Positions 1 through 13,362 of a stretch of 64,000 nucleotides of DNA are shown here, in pieces. Below the pieces are notes generated by a model that saw only the letters and a program-made list of their open reading frames with translations, searched no databases and was not told where the DNA came from. The stretch is from Rhynchospora pubera (taxonomy: Eukaryota; Streptophyta; Magnoliopsida; Poales; Cyperaceae), in assembly GCA_028095005.1 (NCBI GenBank), contig CM051460.1:82539676-82603675 (forward strand). Direction: 5' to 3'. The stretch's first letter is position 1; each line of letters opens with the position of its first letter. A program made the position numbers and the translations under genes.

Positions 1-883
1 AATTTTCCATATTCTTGCTGTTGTTATTTTAGAAATTTATATTTATTACCTTTCCTACAAATCTTATTATATGATTCAGTTTTGTTTAAAGAAATTGAAC
101 TCTTAGGTCCATTTAGTACTGATGCCGTTACTTTATCATTTGGTTGGCTATTCTGTATCACTTAGTATATTTATATGATACATGATATATATGGAGCAAA
201 TTTTAGTTTCATTGACTCTTCAATTTAATTTCAAAATTTTTAAGGCAAGACAACTCATTTTCTTACCAACCATAGATAGATGCACAAATCCAGAGAATCT
301 TTGATGCTGCCGTTTTGTATTAAATGTGCTTCAAAGCTATATTTAAATACTATTTATTTTCCTTATATAGTGCTTAGAGAAATCAAATTGGTATCAAAAC
401 GGTCATTATTGCGTCACTCTCCATTAATTTTATATCTACTGCACAGGTCATCCCTATTTGTGAAATTTTGTGAAAATATGACCCTTCTCTTTTCTTTTTA
501 TCTAGGTTATCGATTATCGATCTTTTAATTTCAAATCTAAACTGAGTCCAGGTACTATTGGTGCTATATTTTTGGGAGGTTTGTAATTGTTGGTTGTTCC
601 TTGGTATTTTCTTCAATTTTAGATCTGAAATGAGGAAAAAAGGAAGTGATATCGACTGTAGGGCATCTTTTATATCTTTTATATTGTGTGCTGCTAATTT
701 TGAAGGAACAACCAAACAATCATCTTTTGGATGGTGGTTTCAGTATATTAATCTCTTACAATTAGGTAACTTAATTTCTTTTTTCTTATTATTTTTTTGA
801 AAAACTTTGAAACTAACAAACAAAAATGAGATAAGCAGCCATGAATTGTTGAGGGAATGCATATAAAAGATTGAATATTTTTC
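1..883. other. AT-rich intergenic sequence
   Basis: No gene, RNA or repeat with recognisable ends is visible here. Short open frames occur on both strands but overlap one another, lack any family resemblance and have the composition of translated AT-rich DNA. Confidence 0.5.
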
Positions 884-1286
884 GAGATGGGCTAAAATCA
901 GCCACGACTGACGGATGCAACCGTCAGCTACGATCAAATCTCAATTTTTGAGATTCTAACAGTCGATCCGAACCGTTCAATGTGTTCTCCACATTGAAAT
1001 CTCATTGGAGACCAAATTTTATATTTATCTGAAATTTTTAGTATTTGTTTGATATTTTACAAAATTCTTAATCTAAACAATTCTGGACCCTTCAATAACT
1101 ATGATTTTTAAAAATCTCAAAAAAATAGTAAATAAAATCAGAAAAATGTAAAATTTGGTCTCCAATGAGATTTCAATATGGAGAACACAATGAACGGTTC
1201 GGATCGAATGTTAGAATCTCGAAAATTGAGATTTGATCGTAGCTGACGATTGCATCCGTCAGTCGTGGCTGATTTTAGCCCATCTC
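884..1286. mobile_element. MULE-type foldback element (403 bp)
   Basis: Two inverted arms of roughly 135-140 bp begin GAGATGGGCTAAAATCAGCC at 884 and end with its complement at 1286. The flanks carry a perfect 9-bp target duplication, ATATTTTTC, at 875-883 and 1287-1295. Long terminal inverted repeats plus a 9-bp duplication are the hallmark of Mutator-like elements. The ~130-bp centre is AT-rich and has no coding frame, so this is a non-autonomous copy. The few mismatches between the arms suggest moderate age. Confidence 0.9.
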
Positions 1287-1295
1287 ATATTTTTC

Positions 1296-2084
1296 ATGTA
1301 TTTTTTTCTACATTAATTCCTCATGTTGGGTTCATGTATTTGTGAAACAGAGAAAGCTACACGTGTTATATGATAAGTCAACAAGTAATACACATCAATT
1401 GTTGCTTTAAGCATCAATTTTTCTATTGTAAAGTCAGAAATTATATGGCTAATTTGTTTAATTTTTTCAAATTTTTGTCAATTTTGATCAAATCTTTTGG
1501 CATATATAGAAGATCTTAGTTGATGAGAGAGTGAATTCATATTGATTTTAGATGTCTTGGTATATATTGGTAGGACCACTTGAGATCAGGTATGGTGGTA
1601 CAGAAAGGTGGGAGAAATTAGGGCTGGTATGACACAAGTACAGGCTTGATACCAGTTCCATTCAAGGAAAGGCATTGGTACAAGAGTAGGTTTTTTAGTA
1701 TCAAAACAGTGAAGAGAAGGAAGAAATAATGTTTGTTATGGTGTTTGTTAATTTTGGTGAGCTGATTTTTTAGTTGGTATAGTGGTTGGTACCAATGGAT
1801 GCATAAGGAATTGGGTTTATACAACAGGCAATTGTCACTACCATGACTGTTATCATGTTCTTTGACCAGTTTAGTTTAGAATTAGGTGAGTTTACTTTAG
1901 TATATTAAATTCTGCCTAAAGTTTCAAGTAATATATTGAATTTGATATATATCATGTCTTGATATTTAATAGTGCATGTACTTAGTTACATATCATCAGA
2001 GGTGCTTTCTTCTCTTTTTAGTACATTCTAATAATTGTAAAATTATTTATCTTACATTCTATAAGGACATTCAAATTTTTCTTA
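1296..2084. other. Unannotated spacer before the satellite
   Basis: No gene or bounded element is recognisable. A stretch near 1560-1830 is less AT-rich and has repeated GGTA/TACC words, but no coding frame of note. Confidence 0.4.
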
Positions 2085-5000
2085 ATATTTAAACTTTTTA
2101 TATAGTCTAGAATATGTTTATGAGCTGACATATTCAATACGATTGGATTATACATTGTAATTATGCACATAATGTGCAGATTTGAAAGATTCTGAGTAAA
2201 TTTGAACATTTCAAGTTAGTTTACATTCATTTAAGTCATTTTATCATAAGAAACTATATTTATGCTTTTTTATATAGTCTAGAATAAGTTTACAAATTCA
2301 CCGATGTAAAACAATTGGATTATAAATTATAATTACGCATATAATGTGCAGATTTTAAAGATTTTGAGTATATTTAAGCATTTCAGGCGATTTTGCATTC
2401 AATTTAACTCCTTTGATCACAATAATCTCTATTTATACTCTTTATATTGTCTAGAATATGTTTATGAGGTCAATTATTCAAAAAGATTGGTTTGTACAAT
2501 GTAATTATTCACATAATATGCAGATTTTTCAGATTTTAGTATATTTCAGAATTTTAAGTGATTTTTCATTCATTTTAGGTCATTTGATCTCCATAATCTC
2601 TATATATGATATATATATATATAGTTTAAAACATGTTTAAGCTGTCAATTATTCAAAAAGATTGGTTTATACGTTGTAAGTATTCACATAATGTGCAGAT
2701 TTTACAGATTCTGAGCATTTTAAGCGATTTTGATCTCATTTTAAGTCTTTTGATCTCAACAATCTACATTGAAGCTTTATGTAGTTTAGAATATGTTTAT
2801 GAGCTAAATTATTCAAAACAATTGCATTATACATTGTAATTATTCACATAATGTGCATATTTTGCAGATTCTAAGTTTATTTGAGCATTTCAATTGATGT
2901 TACATTCATTTTAAATTATTTGTCTTCATGACAATAATCTATATTTAAACTCTTTATATTGTATAAAATATTTTTATGAGCTCAATTATTCAAAACGATT
3001 GGATTATACATTGCAATTATTCACATAATGTGCATATGTTACAGATTCTAAGTTTATTTGAGCATTTCAATTGATGTTGAATTCATTTAAAGTTATTTGA
3101 TGACAATGATCTATATTTAAACTCTTTATATAGTCTAGAATATGTTTATGAGCTCACATATTCAAAACGATTCGATTACACGTTGTAATTATTCACATAA
3201 TGTGCAGATTTTACAGATTCTAAATATATTTAAGTATTTCAAGCGATTTTGCATTCATTTTTAAGTTATTTGATGACAATAATGTATATTAATGCTCTTT
3301 ATATAATCTAGAATATGTTTATGAATTCATTTATTCAAAGGCATTGGATTATACATTGTAATTTATCACATAATGTGCCGATTTTAAAGATTCTGAGTAT
3401 ATTTGAGGATTTCAAGCGATTTTGCATTCGTTTTAAGTGATTTGATCACAATAATATATATTTAAGCTCTTTGTTTTTTCTAGAATATGTTTATGATATA
3501 ACTTATTCAAAACGTTTGGATATTACATTGTAATTATGCACATAATATGCAGATTTCATAGATTCTGTGTATATTTGAGCATTCCAAGCGATGTTTCATT
3601 CATTTTAAGTCATTTGATCACAATAAGCTATATTTATGCTTTTTATATAGTTTAGAATATGTTTATAAACTCACTTATTCAAAACGATTTGATTATACAT
3701 TGTAATTATGCACATGATGTGCAGATTTTACTGATTCTGAGTATATTTGAGCATTTGAAACGATTCTACTTTCATTTTAATTCATTTGAATACAATAATC
3801 TATGTTTAAGTTCTTTATATAGACTAGAATATATTTATGAACTTACTTATTCAAAATGATTATATTATACATTGTAATTAAGAAACATAATGTGCAGATT
3901 TTACAGATTCTGAGTATATTTGAGCATTTCAACCGATTTTGCATTAATCAAAAGTCATTTAGTCAGAATAATCTATTTTTAAGCTATTTATGTATTTTAT
4001 AATATGTTTATGAACCATTTATAAAAAAACAATTGGATTATACATTATAATTATTTACATAATTTGCAGATTTTACAGATTTTGAGTATATTTAAGAATT
4101 TCATGCGATTTTGTATTCATTTTAAGTTATTTGATGACAATAATCTATATTTATGCTCTTTATATAGTTTATAATATGTTTATGAACTCATTTATTCAAA
4201 ATGATTGGATTATACATTATAACTATTCACATAATTTGCAGATTTTACAGATTCCGAGTATATTTGAGTATTTCAAGCGATTTTAAATTCATTTTTAGTC
4301 ATTTGATCACAATAATCTATATTGATGCTCTTTATATAGTCTAGAATATGTTTACGAACTCACTTACTCAAAAGCATTGTATTATACATTGTAATTTTTA
4401 CATAATGTGCAGATTTCAAAGATTATGAGGTTATTTGAACATTTCAAGCGATTTCGCATTCGTTTTAAGTAATTTGAATACAATAATATATATTTAAGCT
4501 CTTTGTTTTGCCTAGAATATGTTTATGATATAACTTATTCATAACAATTGGATTATACTTTGTAATTATGCACATAATGTGCATATTTGAAAGATTCTGA
4601 GTACATTTGAGCATTTCAAGCTATTTTGCATTCATTTTAAGTCATTTGATCACAATAAACTATATTTATGATTTTTATATAGTCTACAATATGTTTTTAC
4701 GAAACAATTGGATTATATGCTGTAATTACGAATATAATATGCAGATTTTAAAGATTTTGAGTATATTTGAGCATTTCAATAGATCTTGCATTCATTTTAA
4801 CTTATTTAATCACAATAATATATATTTATGCTCTTAATATAGTCTAGAATATGTTTATGTGGTCAGTTATTCAAAAAGATTGGTTTATAAATTGTAATTA
4901 TTTACATAATGTGCAGATTTTACATATTCTAAGTATATTTGAGCATTTTAAGCGAGTTTACATTCATTTTCAGTCATTTGATCACAATAATTTATATATA

Positions 5001-8000
5001 TATTCTTTGTATAGTCTAAATTATGTTTATGCGGTCAATTATTCAAAAAGATTGGTTTTATACATTGTAAGTATTCACATAAAGTGTAGATTTTACAGAT
5101 TCTGAGTATATTTTAGCATTTTGTGCGATTTTGCTCTCATTTTAAGTTTTTTTATGACAACAATCTATATTTAAGTTCTTTATGTAGTCTAGAATATATT
5201 TTTGAGCTCATAATTCAAAATGATTGGGTTATACATTGTAATTATTCACGTAATGTGCATAATATACAGATTCTGAGTATATTTGATCATTTCAAACGAT
5301 TTTCCATTCAGTTTAAATCATTTAATAATAATCATCTATATTTATATTCTTTATCTAGTATAGAATTTATTTATGAACACACTTATTCAAAATAATTGGA
5401 TTATACATTGTATATGCACTAAATTTGCAGATTTTACAAATTCTGTGTATATTTTGGCATTTGAAGCGATTTTGCATTTATTTTAAGTTATTTGATGATA
5501 ATAATCTATATTTAAGCTCTTTATATAGTCTAGAATATGTTTATGAGCTCACATATTCAAAACGATTGGATTATGCATTGTAATTATTCACATAATATAT
5601 GGATTTTACAATTTCTGAGTATATTTGAGCATTTCAAACGATTTTGTATTCATTTTTTTAAGTCATATGACCACAATAATCTATATTTATAATCTTTATA
5701 TAGTTTAGAATATGTTTATGACGTCAATTATTAAGAAAGATTGGTTTATGCATTGTAATTATTCATATAATGTGCAGATTTTACAAATTCTAAGTATATT
5801 TGAGCATTTTAAGAGATTTTGCATTTATTTTAGGTCATTTGATCACAATAATCTATTATTAAGCTCTTTATAAAGTCTAGAATATATTTATGAGCTCAAT
5901 TATTCAAAACTATTGGATTGTACATTTAAATTATTCACATAATATGCAGATTTTACAGATTTTGACTATATTTGAGCATTTCAAGCGCTTTTGCATTCAT
6001 TTTAAGTCATTTGATCACAATAATGTATATTAAAGCTCTTTATATAGTCTAGAATATGTTTATGATATCACTTATTCAAAACGATTGGATTATAAATTGT
6101 AATTATGCAAATAATGTTCATATTTTAAAGATTCTGAGTATATTTGAGCATTTCAAACGATTTTGCATTAACTTTAAGTCATTTGATCACAATAATCTAT
6201 ATTTAAGCTCTTTATATTGTGTATAATATGTTTATGAGCTCAATTATTCAAAACGATTGGATTGTACATTGTAATTATTCACATATTGTCCAGATTTTAC
6301 AGATTCTGAATATATTTGAGGATTTGAAGTGATTTTGCATTCATTTTAAGTTATTTGATCACAACAATCTATATTTATGCTCCTTATATAGTCTTGAATA
6401 ATTTCACGAGGTCAATTATTAAGAAATAATGGTTTATACATTGTAATTATTCACATAATGTGCAAATTTGACAAATTCTTAGTTTATTTGAGCATTTTAA
6501 GCAATTTTGCATTTTAAGTCATTTTAAGCATTTTAAGTCATTTGATTACAATAATCTATATTTAAGCTCTTTATATAGTTTAGAATATGTTTATGAACTC
6601 ACTTATTCTAAACGATTGGATTACACATTGCAATTATCCACATAATATACGGATTTTACAATTTCTGAGTACATTTGAGCATTTCAAATGATTTTGTATT
6701 CATTTTAAGTCATTTGACCACAGTAATTTATATTTATGATCTTTATATCGTTTATAATATGTTTCTAAACTAAGTAATTCAAAACGATTGGATTATACAG
6801 TGTAATCATGCACTTAATGTGCAGATTTTACAGATTCTGAGTATATTGGAGTATTTGAAGCGATCTTGCAATCATTTTATGTTATTTGATCAAAATAATA
6901 TCTATTTAAGCTCTTAATATAGTCTATAATATGTTTATGAGCTGAATTATTCAAAACGATTGGATTATACAGTGTAATTATTCACATAATGCGCATATTT
7001 TACAGATTCTAAATTTCTTTGAACATTTCAATCTATTTTCCATTCATTTTAAGTCATCTGATCACAATAATCTATATTTAAGCTCTTGAGTAGGAGACGG
7101 AAATTTTAAAGGAAACGGAGAATCGAATAGCAATCAGCGCCATAATCCGATCCACTCATCTAAATATGGTGCACGATTTTTAAAGCGATCCAAAGGCTCA
7201 GAAATTCAGTGTATGAGGACTCAATACTCCAGAGTGTAGTATATCATTCCTCTATAAAGTCTAGAATATGTTTATGAGTTCAATTATTCAAAACGATTGG
7301 ATTGTACATTGTAATTATTCGTATTATATTTAGCTTTTACAGATTCTGAGTATATTTGAGCATTTCAAGCGATTTTGCATTCATTTTAAGTCATTTGATC
7401 ACAATAATGTATATGCAAGCTCTTTATATTGTCTAGAATATGTTTATGATATCACTTATTCAAAACGATTGGATTATATATTGTAATTATGCAAATAATT
7501 GCAGATTTTAAAGATTCTGAGTATATTGGAGCATTTCAAGCGATTTTGCAATCATTTTAAGTTATTTAATAACAATAATCTAAATTTAAGCTCTTTATAT
7601 AGTCTAAATATGTTTATGAGCTCAATTATTCAAAACGATTGGATTATACATGGTAATTATTCACATAATGTACATATTATACAGATTCTAAGTTTATTTG
7701 AGCATTTCAATTAATTTTTCATTCATTTTAAGTTATGTGATGATAATATTCTATATTTAAGCTTTTTATATACTCTAGAATATATTTAAGAGCTCACATA
7801 TTCAATATGATTGGATTATACATTGTAATTATTCACATAATATGCAGATTTTACAGATTCTGAGTATATTTAAGCATTTCAAACGATTTTGCATTCACTT
7901 TAAGTCATTTGATGACAATAATCTATATTTATGATCTTTATACAGTTTATAATATGTTTATGAACTCATTTGTTCGAATATATTGGATTATACATTATAA

Positions 8001-9960
8001 TTATTCACATAATTTGCAGATTTTACAGATTCTGAGTATATTTGAGCATTTCAAGCGATTTTGAATTCATTGTAAGTTTTGATCACAATAATCTATATTG
8101 ATGCTCTTTATATAGTCTCGAATATGTTTATGAACTCACTTATTCATAAGAATTGGATTGCACATTGTAATTTATCACATAATGTGCAGATTTTATAGAT
8201 TCTGAGTATATTTGAGCATTTGAAGCGATTTTACATTCATTTTAAGTCATTTGATTAAAATAATCAATATTTATGCTCTTTATAAAGTCTAGAATATGTT
8301 TATGAGGTTAATTATTAAAAAAGATTGGTTTATACATTGTAATTATTCACATAATGTGCAGATTGGACAAATCCTAAGTATATTTGAGTATTTTAACCGA
8401 TTTTGCTTTTATTTTAAGTCACTTGATCACAATAATCTATATTTAAGCTCCTTATATAGTTTAGACTATATTTATGAACTAACTTATTCCAAACGATTGG
8501 ATTATATATTGTAATTATGCACATAATGTACAGATTTTACAGATTCTTAGTATATTTGAGCATTTCAAGTGATTTTGCATTAATTTTAAGTCATTTGATC
8601 ACAATAATGTATATTTAAGATCTATATATTATCTAGAATATGTTTATGATCTCAATTTTTCAAAACGATAGGTTTATACATTGTAATTATTCACATAATG
8701 TGTTGATTTTAATGATTTTGAATAAATTTGAGTATTTCAAGCGATTTTGCATTCATTTTAAGTCATTTGATCACAATAAGCTATATTTATACTTTTTATA
8801 TAGTTTAGATTATTATTATGAACTTATTTATTCAAAACGATTGGATTATACCTTGTAATTATTCATATAATATGCAAATTTTACAGATTCCAAGTATATT
8901 TCAGCATTTTAAGCGATTTTGCAATCATTTTAAGTCATTTGGTCACAATAATCAATATTTAACCTCTTTATTTTGTCTAGAATATGTTTATAATATAATT
9001 TATTCAAAACAATTGGATTATACATTGTAATTATGCACATTACAGATTTGAAAGATTCTGAGTATATTTGAGTATTTTCAATCGATTTTGCATTAATTTT
9101 AATTCATTTGATCACAATAATCTATATTTAAGCTCTTTATATAGTCTAGAATATATTTATGAACTCATTTATTCAAAACGATCAGATTATACATTCTAAT
9201 TCTTCACATAATGTGCAGATTTTACAGATTTAGAGTATTTTTTAGCATTTCAAGTGATTTTGTATTCATTTTAAGTGATTTGATCAGAGTAATACATATT
9301 TAAGCTCTTTATTTTGTCTATAACATGTTTATGATATAACTTGCTCAAAACGATTTGATTATACATTGTAATTATGCACATAATGTGCAGATTTGAAAGA
9401 TTATGAGTATATTTGAGCATTTCAAGCGATTTTTTCATCACATGAACTCACATATTCAAAACGATTAGATTATGCATTGTATTTATTCACATAATGTGCG
9501 GATTTTACAGATTCTGAGGATATTTGAGCATTTGAAGCGATTTTGCTTTCAGTTTAAGTCATTTGGTCAAATTAACCTATATTTAAGCTCTTTATATAGT
9601 CTCGAATATATTTTTGTACTCAGTTATTCAAAAAAATTGAATTATACAGTCTAATTATGCATAAAATGTGCAGATTTTACAGATTCTGAGAATATCTGTG
9701 CATTTCAAATGATTTTGCATTAATTTTAAGTCATTTGATCACAATGATGTATATTTAAGCTCTTTATATTGTCTAGAATATATTTATGATCTTAATTATT
9801 CAAAACGATTGGATTATATATTGTAATTATTAACATAATATACATATTTTACAGATTCCAAGTATATTTGAGCATTTCAAGCGATTTTGCAATCATTTTA
9901 AGTAATTTGATCACAATAATCAATACTTAACCTCTTTATTTTGAATAGAATATGTTTATA
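2085..9960. repeat. ~173-bp AT-rich satellite array (about 45 units)
   Basis: The landmark TAGTCTAGAATATGTTTATG recurs with a spacing near 173 bp (for example about 3133, 3306 and 3479). Each unit also holds AAAACGATTGGATTATACAT, then CATAATGTGCAGATTTTACA, GAGTATATTTGAGCATTTCA and GTCATTTGATCACAATAATC in the same order. Units differ by substitutions and small indels. One variant class reads AAAAGATTGGTTTATAC in place of AAAACGATTGGATTATAC. The period is close to a plant nucleosome repeat, as in many centromeric, subtelomeric or knob satellites, but the sequence alone does not show which. Open frames inside it are by-products: 173 is not a multiple of three, so the frame shifts at each unit. 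Confidence 0.95.
7089..7253. other. Non-satellite insert within the satellite array
   Basis: About 165 bp of unrelated, less AT-rich sequence starts GAGTAGGAGACGG and interrupts one monomer between its AAGCTCTT and CTCTATAAAGTCTAG parts. It has no clear terminal repeats; only a CTCT-like overlap is seen at the junction. Origin unknown. Confidence 0.7.
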
Positions 9961-9963
9961 ATA

Positions 9964-10165
9964 CTAACAGTATTGCCCACCCAATGTGGGCGGACTTTTT
10001 AATATGTGAAAATATTATTTGACATAGATATGTTGTCCATTCAATATTTAAGATTAATATTGTATTGATCAGCACCCTATGTGTGGGCGGACTTTAATAT
10101 GTGAAAATATTATTTGACATAAATATGTTGTTCATTTTTAAGATTTAAGATTAATATTGTATTGA
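9964..10165 (-). mobile_element. Helitron-like 3' end with a tandem copy (tentative)
   Basis: On the minus strand a perfect 6-bp-stem hairpin (GCCCAC/GTGGGC, 9975-9991) is followed after 11 nt by ...GTTAG and then T. This resembles a Helitron 3' end (hairpin, about 10 nt, CTRR, insertion before T), though the last bases are TTAG rather than CTAG. A diverged copy of the same ~95-bp segment follows at about 10068-10165. The left border coincides with the interruption of the satellite. No Rep/helicase coding sequence is present. Confidence 0.35.
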
Positions 10166-11118
10166 TCGACGTTGAAGATATCAGTAGTATTCACCGATTT
10201 AAATAAATAGAATCAATAAAAGTAGACATGTGAATAGTTAAAAAAATAATTCAATGAAAATAAATATGTTTCTCAATAAAATATTTCACATAAAAGTATA
10301 TCATCTCATGAAACATAAAAAAAAATAATACAAAACAAAAATCTTGAATCATTAATTCTTGCTCTAATGCTGTAACGAACAATGATTGTACTCAAGATAA
10401 AGATCTGTTTTTGTAAAAATTAATAAATAAATTAAAATGAAAAATTTAAGTTAATTGTATATGTTGAGTGCATGTGTAGGGGGTGCAAGAAAAGCTCGTA
10501 GCTCGCCCGTGTTCGACTCGACAAAAGGTTGTATTAGCTCCGCTTATTACAACTCGAGTTGTTAACAAGCTAGCTCTGCTCGTCTCGTTAAGGATTGATA
10601 AGGTAGCGAGTCGAGCTTGATATATGATTTTATTATATAATTTATTATATTTAGTACTCAATTTGATAGAAAATATACTTATTCTTAGGTATGAATATTA
10701 ATGTTCAGTAAAACTTATGAAATAAAATAATATAAATAAATAGTTATTAATTAATTTACAATTTACTTACTTAAAACTTACAAAAAAAATAAATATATAT
10801 ATATATATATAATTATAATAATTAAGCACCTTTGGACTCAAAATACGCCGTTATTACTTTTTTCAACAACAGTTTCTCTTTAGAGTAGGTTGTTTTAAGT
10901 TAAAAGAAATTTTGTAAATTTAAAATTAGATGGGTCTACGGGTTATCTGGTTCAAATGGTGGATCCAACTAAATTATTGGCTTGACATGCGAGCTCCTTA
11001 GTCGTGATGCATGCACCAGTGAAATAAACCTGTTTATCAAACATAATTTATAAGAGAATGAATGCGCAATAAAATGCAGTATGCAGAATTTTAGGGGAAT
11101 CTGGTATGGGAACGTATC
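10166..11118. other. Interruption of the satellite, no gene seen
   Basis: AT-rich sequence without recognisable coding content. A GC-richer patch at about 10470-10630 contains several AGCTCG/CGAGTC words reminiscent of hAT-type elements, but matched ends or a target duplication are not visible. Confidence 0.4.
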
Positions 11119-11311
11119 CTCTACCAACTTTTTGAGGTTGGTAGAGGGCCAACGTTTGATCCGAGCCGTAAGATCTAATCTCGACGGTTATAATTTTTCG
11201 GGCCTATCAATCTAGGTTACTTGCACGGGGCTCCCTTAACCATTGAGATTAGATCTAACGGTTTAGATCAAACGTTGGCCCTCTACCAACCATTTATGGT
11301 TGGCAGATTGG
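11119..11311. repeat. Foldback (inverted repeat) element
   Basis: A left arm (about 11119-11185) containing GGTTGGTAGAGGGCCAACG and AGATCTAATCTCGACGG is inverted at about 11240-11311. The arms enclose about 55 bp. Each arm itself starts with a small hairpin around CTACCAAC/GTTGGTAG. No convincing target duplication was found, so the superfamily is left open. Confidence 0.75.
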
Positions 11312-11344
11312 CCCCAGGAAATGGTCTTGGTATAGGCCTGTAAT

Positions 11345-12175
11345 CCATACTAAGTATATTTGTGCAGATTGGACAAATTCTAAATATATTTGAGCATTTT
11401 AATTTTTCGATTTTGCTTTCATTTTAGGTCATTTGATCACAATAATCTATATTTAAGCTTCTTATATAATTTAGAATATATTTAAGAACTCACTTATTCC
11501 AAACGATTGGATTATATAATGTAATTATTCATATAATATACGCATTTTACAATTTCTGAGTATATTTGAGCATTTCAAAAAATTTTGTATTCTTTTTATG
11601 TCATTTGACCACACTAATCTATATTTATGATCTTTATATAATTAAGAATATGTTTCTGAACTAAGTTATTCAAAACGATTGGATTATACATTGGAATTGC
11701 GCACATAATGTGTAGATTTTAAAGATTCTGAGTATATTGGAGCATTTCAAGCGATTTTGCATTCATTTTAAGTTATTTGATCACAATAATTTATATTTAA
11801 GTTTTTTATATAGTCTAGAATATGTTTATGAGCTTAATTATTCAAAACGATTGGATTATACATTGTAATTATTCACATGATGTGCAGATTTTACAGATTA
11901 TCAATATATTTGAGAATTTCAAGCGATTTTGTATTCATTTTAAGTCATTTGATCACAGTAATCTATATTAAGCTCTTGATATAGTTTATAATATGTTTAT
12001 GGACTCATTCAAAACGATTGGATTATGCATTGTAATTATTCACATAATGCGTAGATTTTATAGATTCTGAGTATATTTGAGCATTTCAAGCGATTTTACA
12101 TTCATTTTAAGTAATTTGATCACAATAATCTATATTAATGTTGTTTATATAGTCTAAAATATGTTTATGGTCTTA
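11345..12175. repeat. Second block of the ~173-bp satellite (about five units)
   Basis: The same landmarks as the main array resume near 11350, at a different phase of the monomer from the point where the array stopped at 9960. This implies that part of a unit was lost or rearranged. The block ends near 12175 in AT-rich sequence. Confidence 0.93.
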
Positions 12176-12279
12176 CTTAAAACATGATGATATTGATATT
12201 TTAGTTAGATATTCACATTATTATTAACATATATAAAAAAATAATATAATAGAAACCAAACTTTAAACTATGTAAAAAG

Positions 12280-12315
12280 ATATTGTATCGAGCGAAGCTC
12301 GATGTCCAACCCTAG
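12280..12315 (+). mobile_element. Helitron-like 3' terminus
   Basis: A perfect 7-bp-stem hairpin, ATCGAGC-GAA-GCTCGAT (12287-12303), is followed by 8 nt and then CTAG (12312-12315) immediately before T. This is the classic Helitron 3' structure. The matching 5' TC end was not found, so element length is unknown. It may run back into the satellite block. Confidence 0.5.
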
Positions 12316-12329
12316 TAATTATAAATGAT

Positions 12330-12757
12330 TAAAGTGAACACGTACTAACAAATAAGTTCAATTATTTTAATATACATATAAAAATTTGAACAACAATAAA
12401 AACTAAAATTTAACTCATAATGAATAAAATTAACACAAAGATAAATAAATTGAACATATAAATTAATAAAGTGAACAAATACAATGGTTGCAGAAGGAGA
12501 TGGAGATCATAATAAAAAAAGGAACGAAAGATAAAAGAGAGTAGGGAGAAAGATGAGGGATCGTGACTGCGTGAGTGAGAATGAAAAGAGGGAACTGGGG
12601 CGAGGGAATTGAGGGAAGTTCTGAATGAGGAAGGAGAAAACGATGCCACGCGATGGTGCCAGAGACGATGGCAAATAAGCAATTTTCTTTTAAAGAACTG
12701 GCTTGTATATCTCACTAAAATTGTTTAGTCCGATTTGGTTATTGTAATGGGCTCAAG
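12330..12757. repeat. Relative of the 52-kb GAACATA-rich element
   Basis: Words such as AATTGAACATATAAATTAA and AAAGTGAACAAATAC, followed by a purine-rich GAGGGA/GAGAAAG stretch, resemble the element at 51922-52878 in order and composition. Ends are not defined, and the minus-strand frame here looks like translated low-complexity repeat. Confidence 0.45.
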
Positions 12758-13221
12758 CTTCTAAATTTCTGCGAAATAACGGCGAAATAACAGAAATAGC
12801 GGTATTCTATGTCAAACCGCATGAACGTTACAGTCTTAATTGAGAAAATGACGTAACGCGTTATTTCAGTTATTTCGACGATATAACGTGTTATTTCAGT
12901 TATTTCGGCGAAATAACAAGCTGTTATTGCTACTATTGTTAAATTGTGTATTCAATATTGAACTATTGTTAAATTGGTACAAGCTGCTACTGCTACTCAA
13001 TATTGGTACACTACACTATATTGAATTTGGTATGGCCGTATGCTATTTGTATGGAGTATTGGAGATGTATAAACATATAAATTGATAGTTATAGAATTGA
13101 TGTGTGTCAAACTTTGAAAAAAAACACTACACCATTATATCGCCGTTATAACATCGAAATAACACCGAAATAACATAGGGATTTGGACCGTCGTACCGAA
13201 AAACCGAAATTTAAAAACTTG
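12758..13221. mobile_element. GAAATAACGG-rich TIR element (unclassified)
   Basis: The ends are inverted (CTTCTAAATTTCTGCGAAAT... and ...CCGAAATTTAAAAACTTG). The body repeats CGTTATTTC/GAAATAACG words. Flanks show an imperfect ~12-bp duplication: AATGGGCTCAAG at 12746-12757 and AATGGGCCCAAAG at 13222-13234. A shorter relative lies at 51678-51824. The length of the duplication does not fit the usual DNA-transposon superfamilies. No transposase frame is seen. Confidence 0.6.
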
Positions 13222-13315
13222 AATGGGCCCAAAGTGATAATTAAATCAAAGGCAATGTGATCAAACTCTAAAAGCCCACGTCAAAGCGTTCATACTAGTA
13301 AACTCGGAACTCGGA

Positions 13316-13362
13316 TTTTTTTTTTTTTTTTTTTTTGAAAACGAAAAGACGGCCGTAGGCCA
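13316..13362 (-). mobile_element. Severely 5'-truncated LINE-type stub
   Basis: A poly-T run followed by GAAAACGAAAAGACGGCCGT, read on the minus strand, is a short 3' end plus poly-A tail. It is flanked by an imperfect 10-bp duplication, GGAACTCGGA (13306-13315) and GGAACTCTGA (13363-13372), as expected for target-primed reverse transcription. Confidence 0.55.

Noticed and set aside
2458..9654. Many 60-90-codon frames encoding similar peptides (MFMxSIIQxDW...NYSHNVQ)
   Set aside because: They are the satellite monomer read in rotating frames. The unit length is not a multiple of three, stops occur in every unit, and similarity is a property of the DNA repeat.
10460..10635. A hAT-like element around AGCTCG-rich sequence
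   Set aside because: Word content resembles hAT arms and a TAGGGGGTG-like left end is present, but no matching right end or 8-bp duplication was found.
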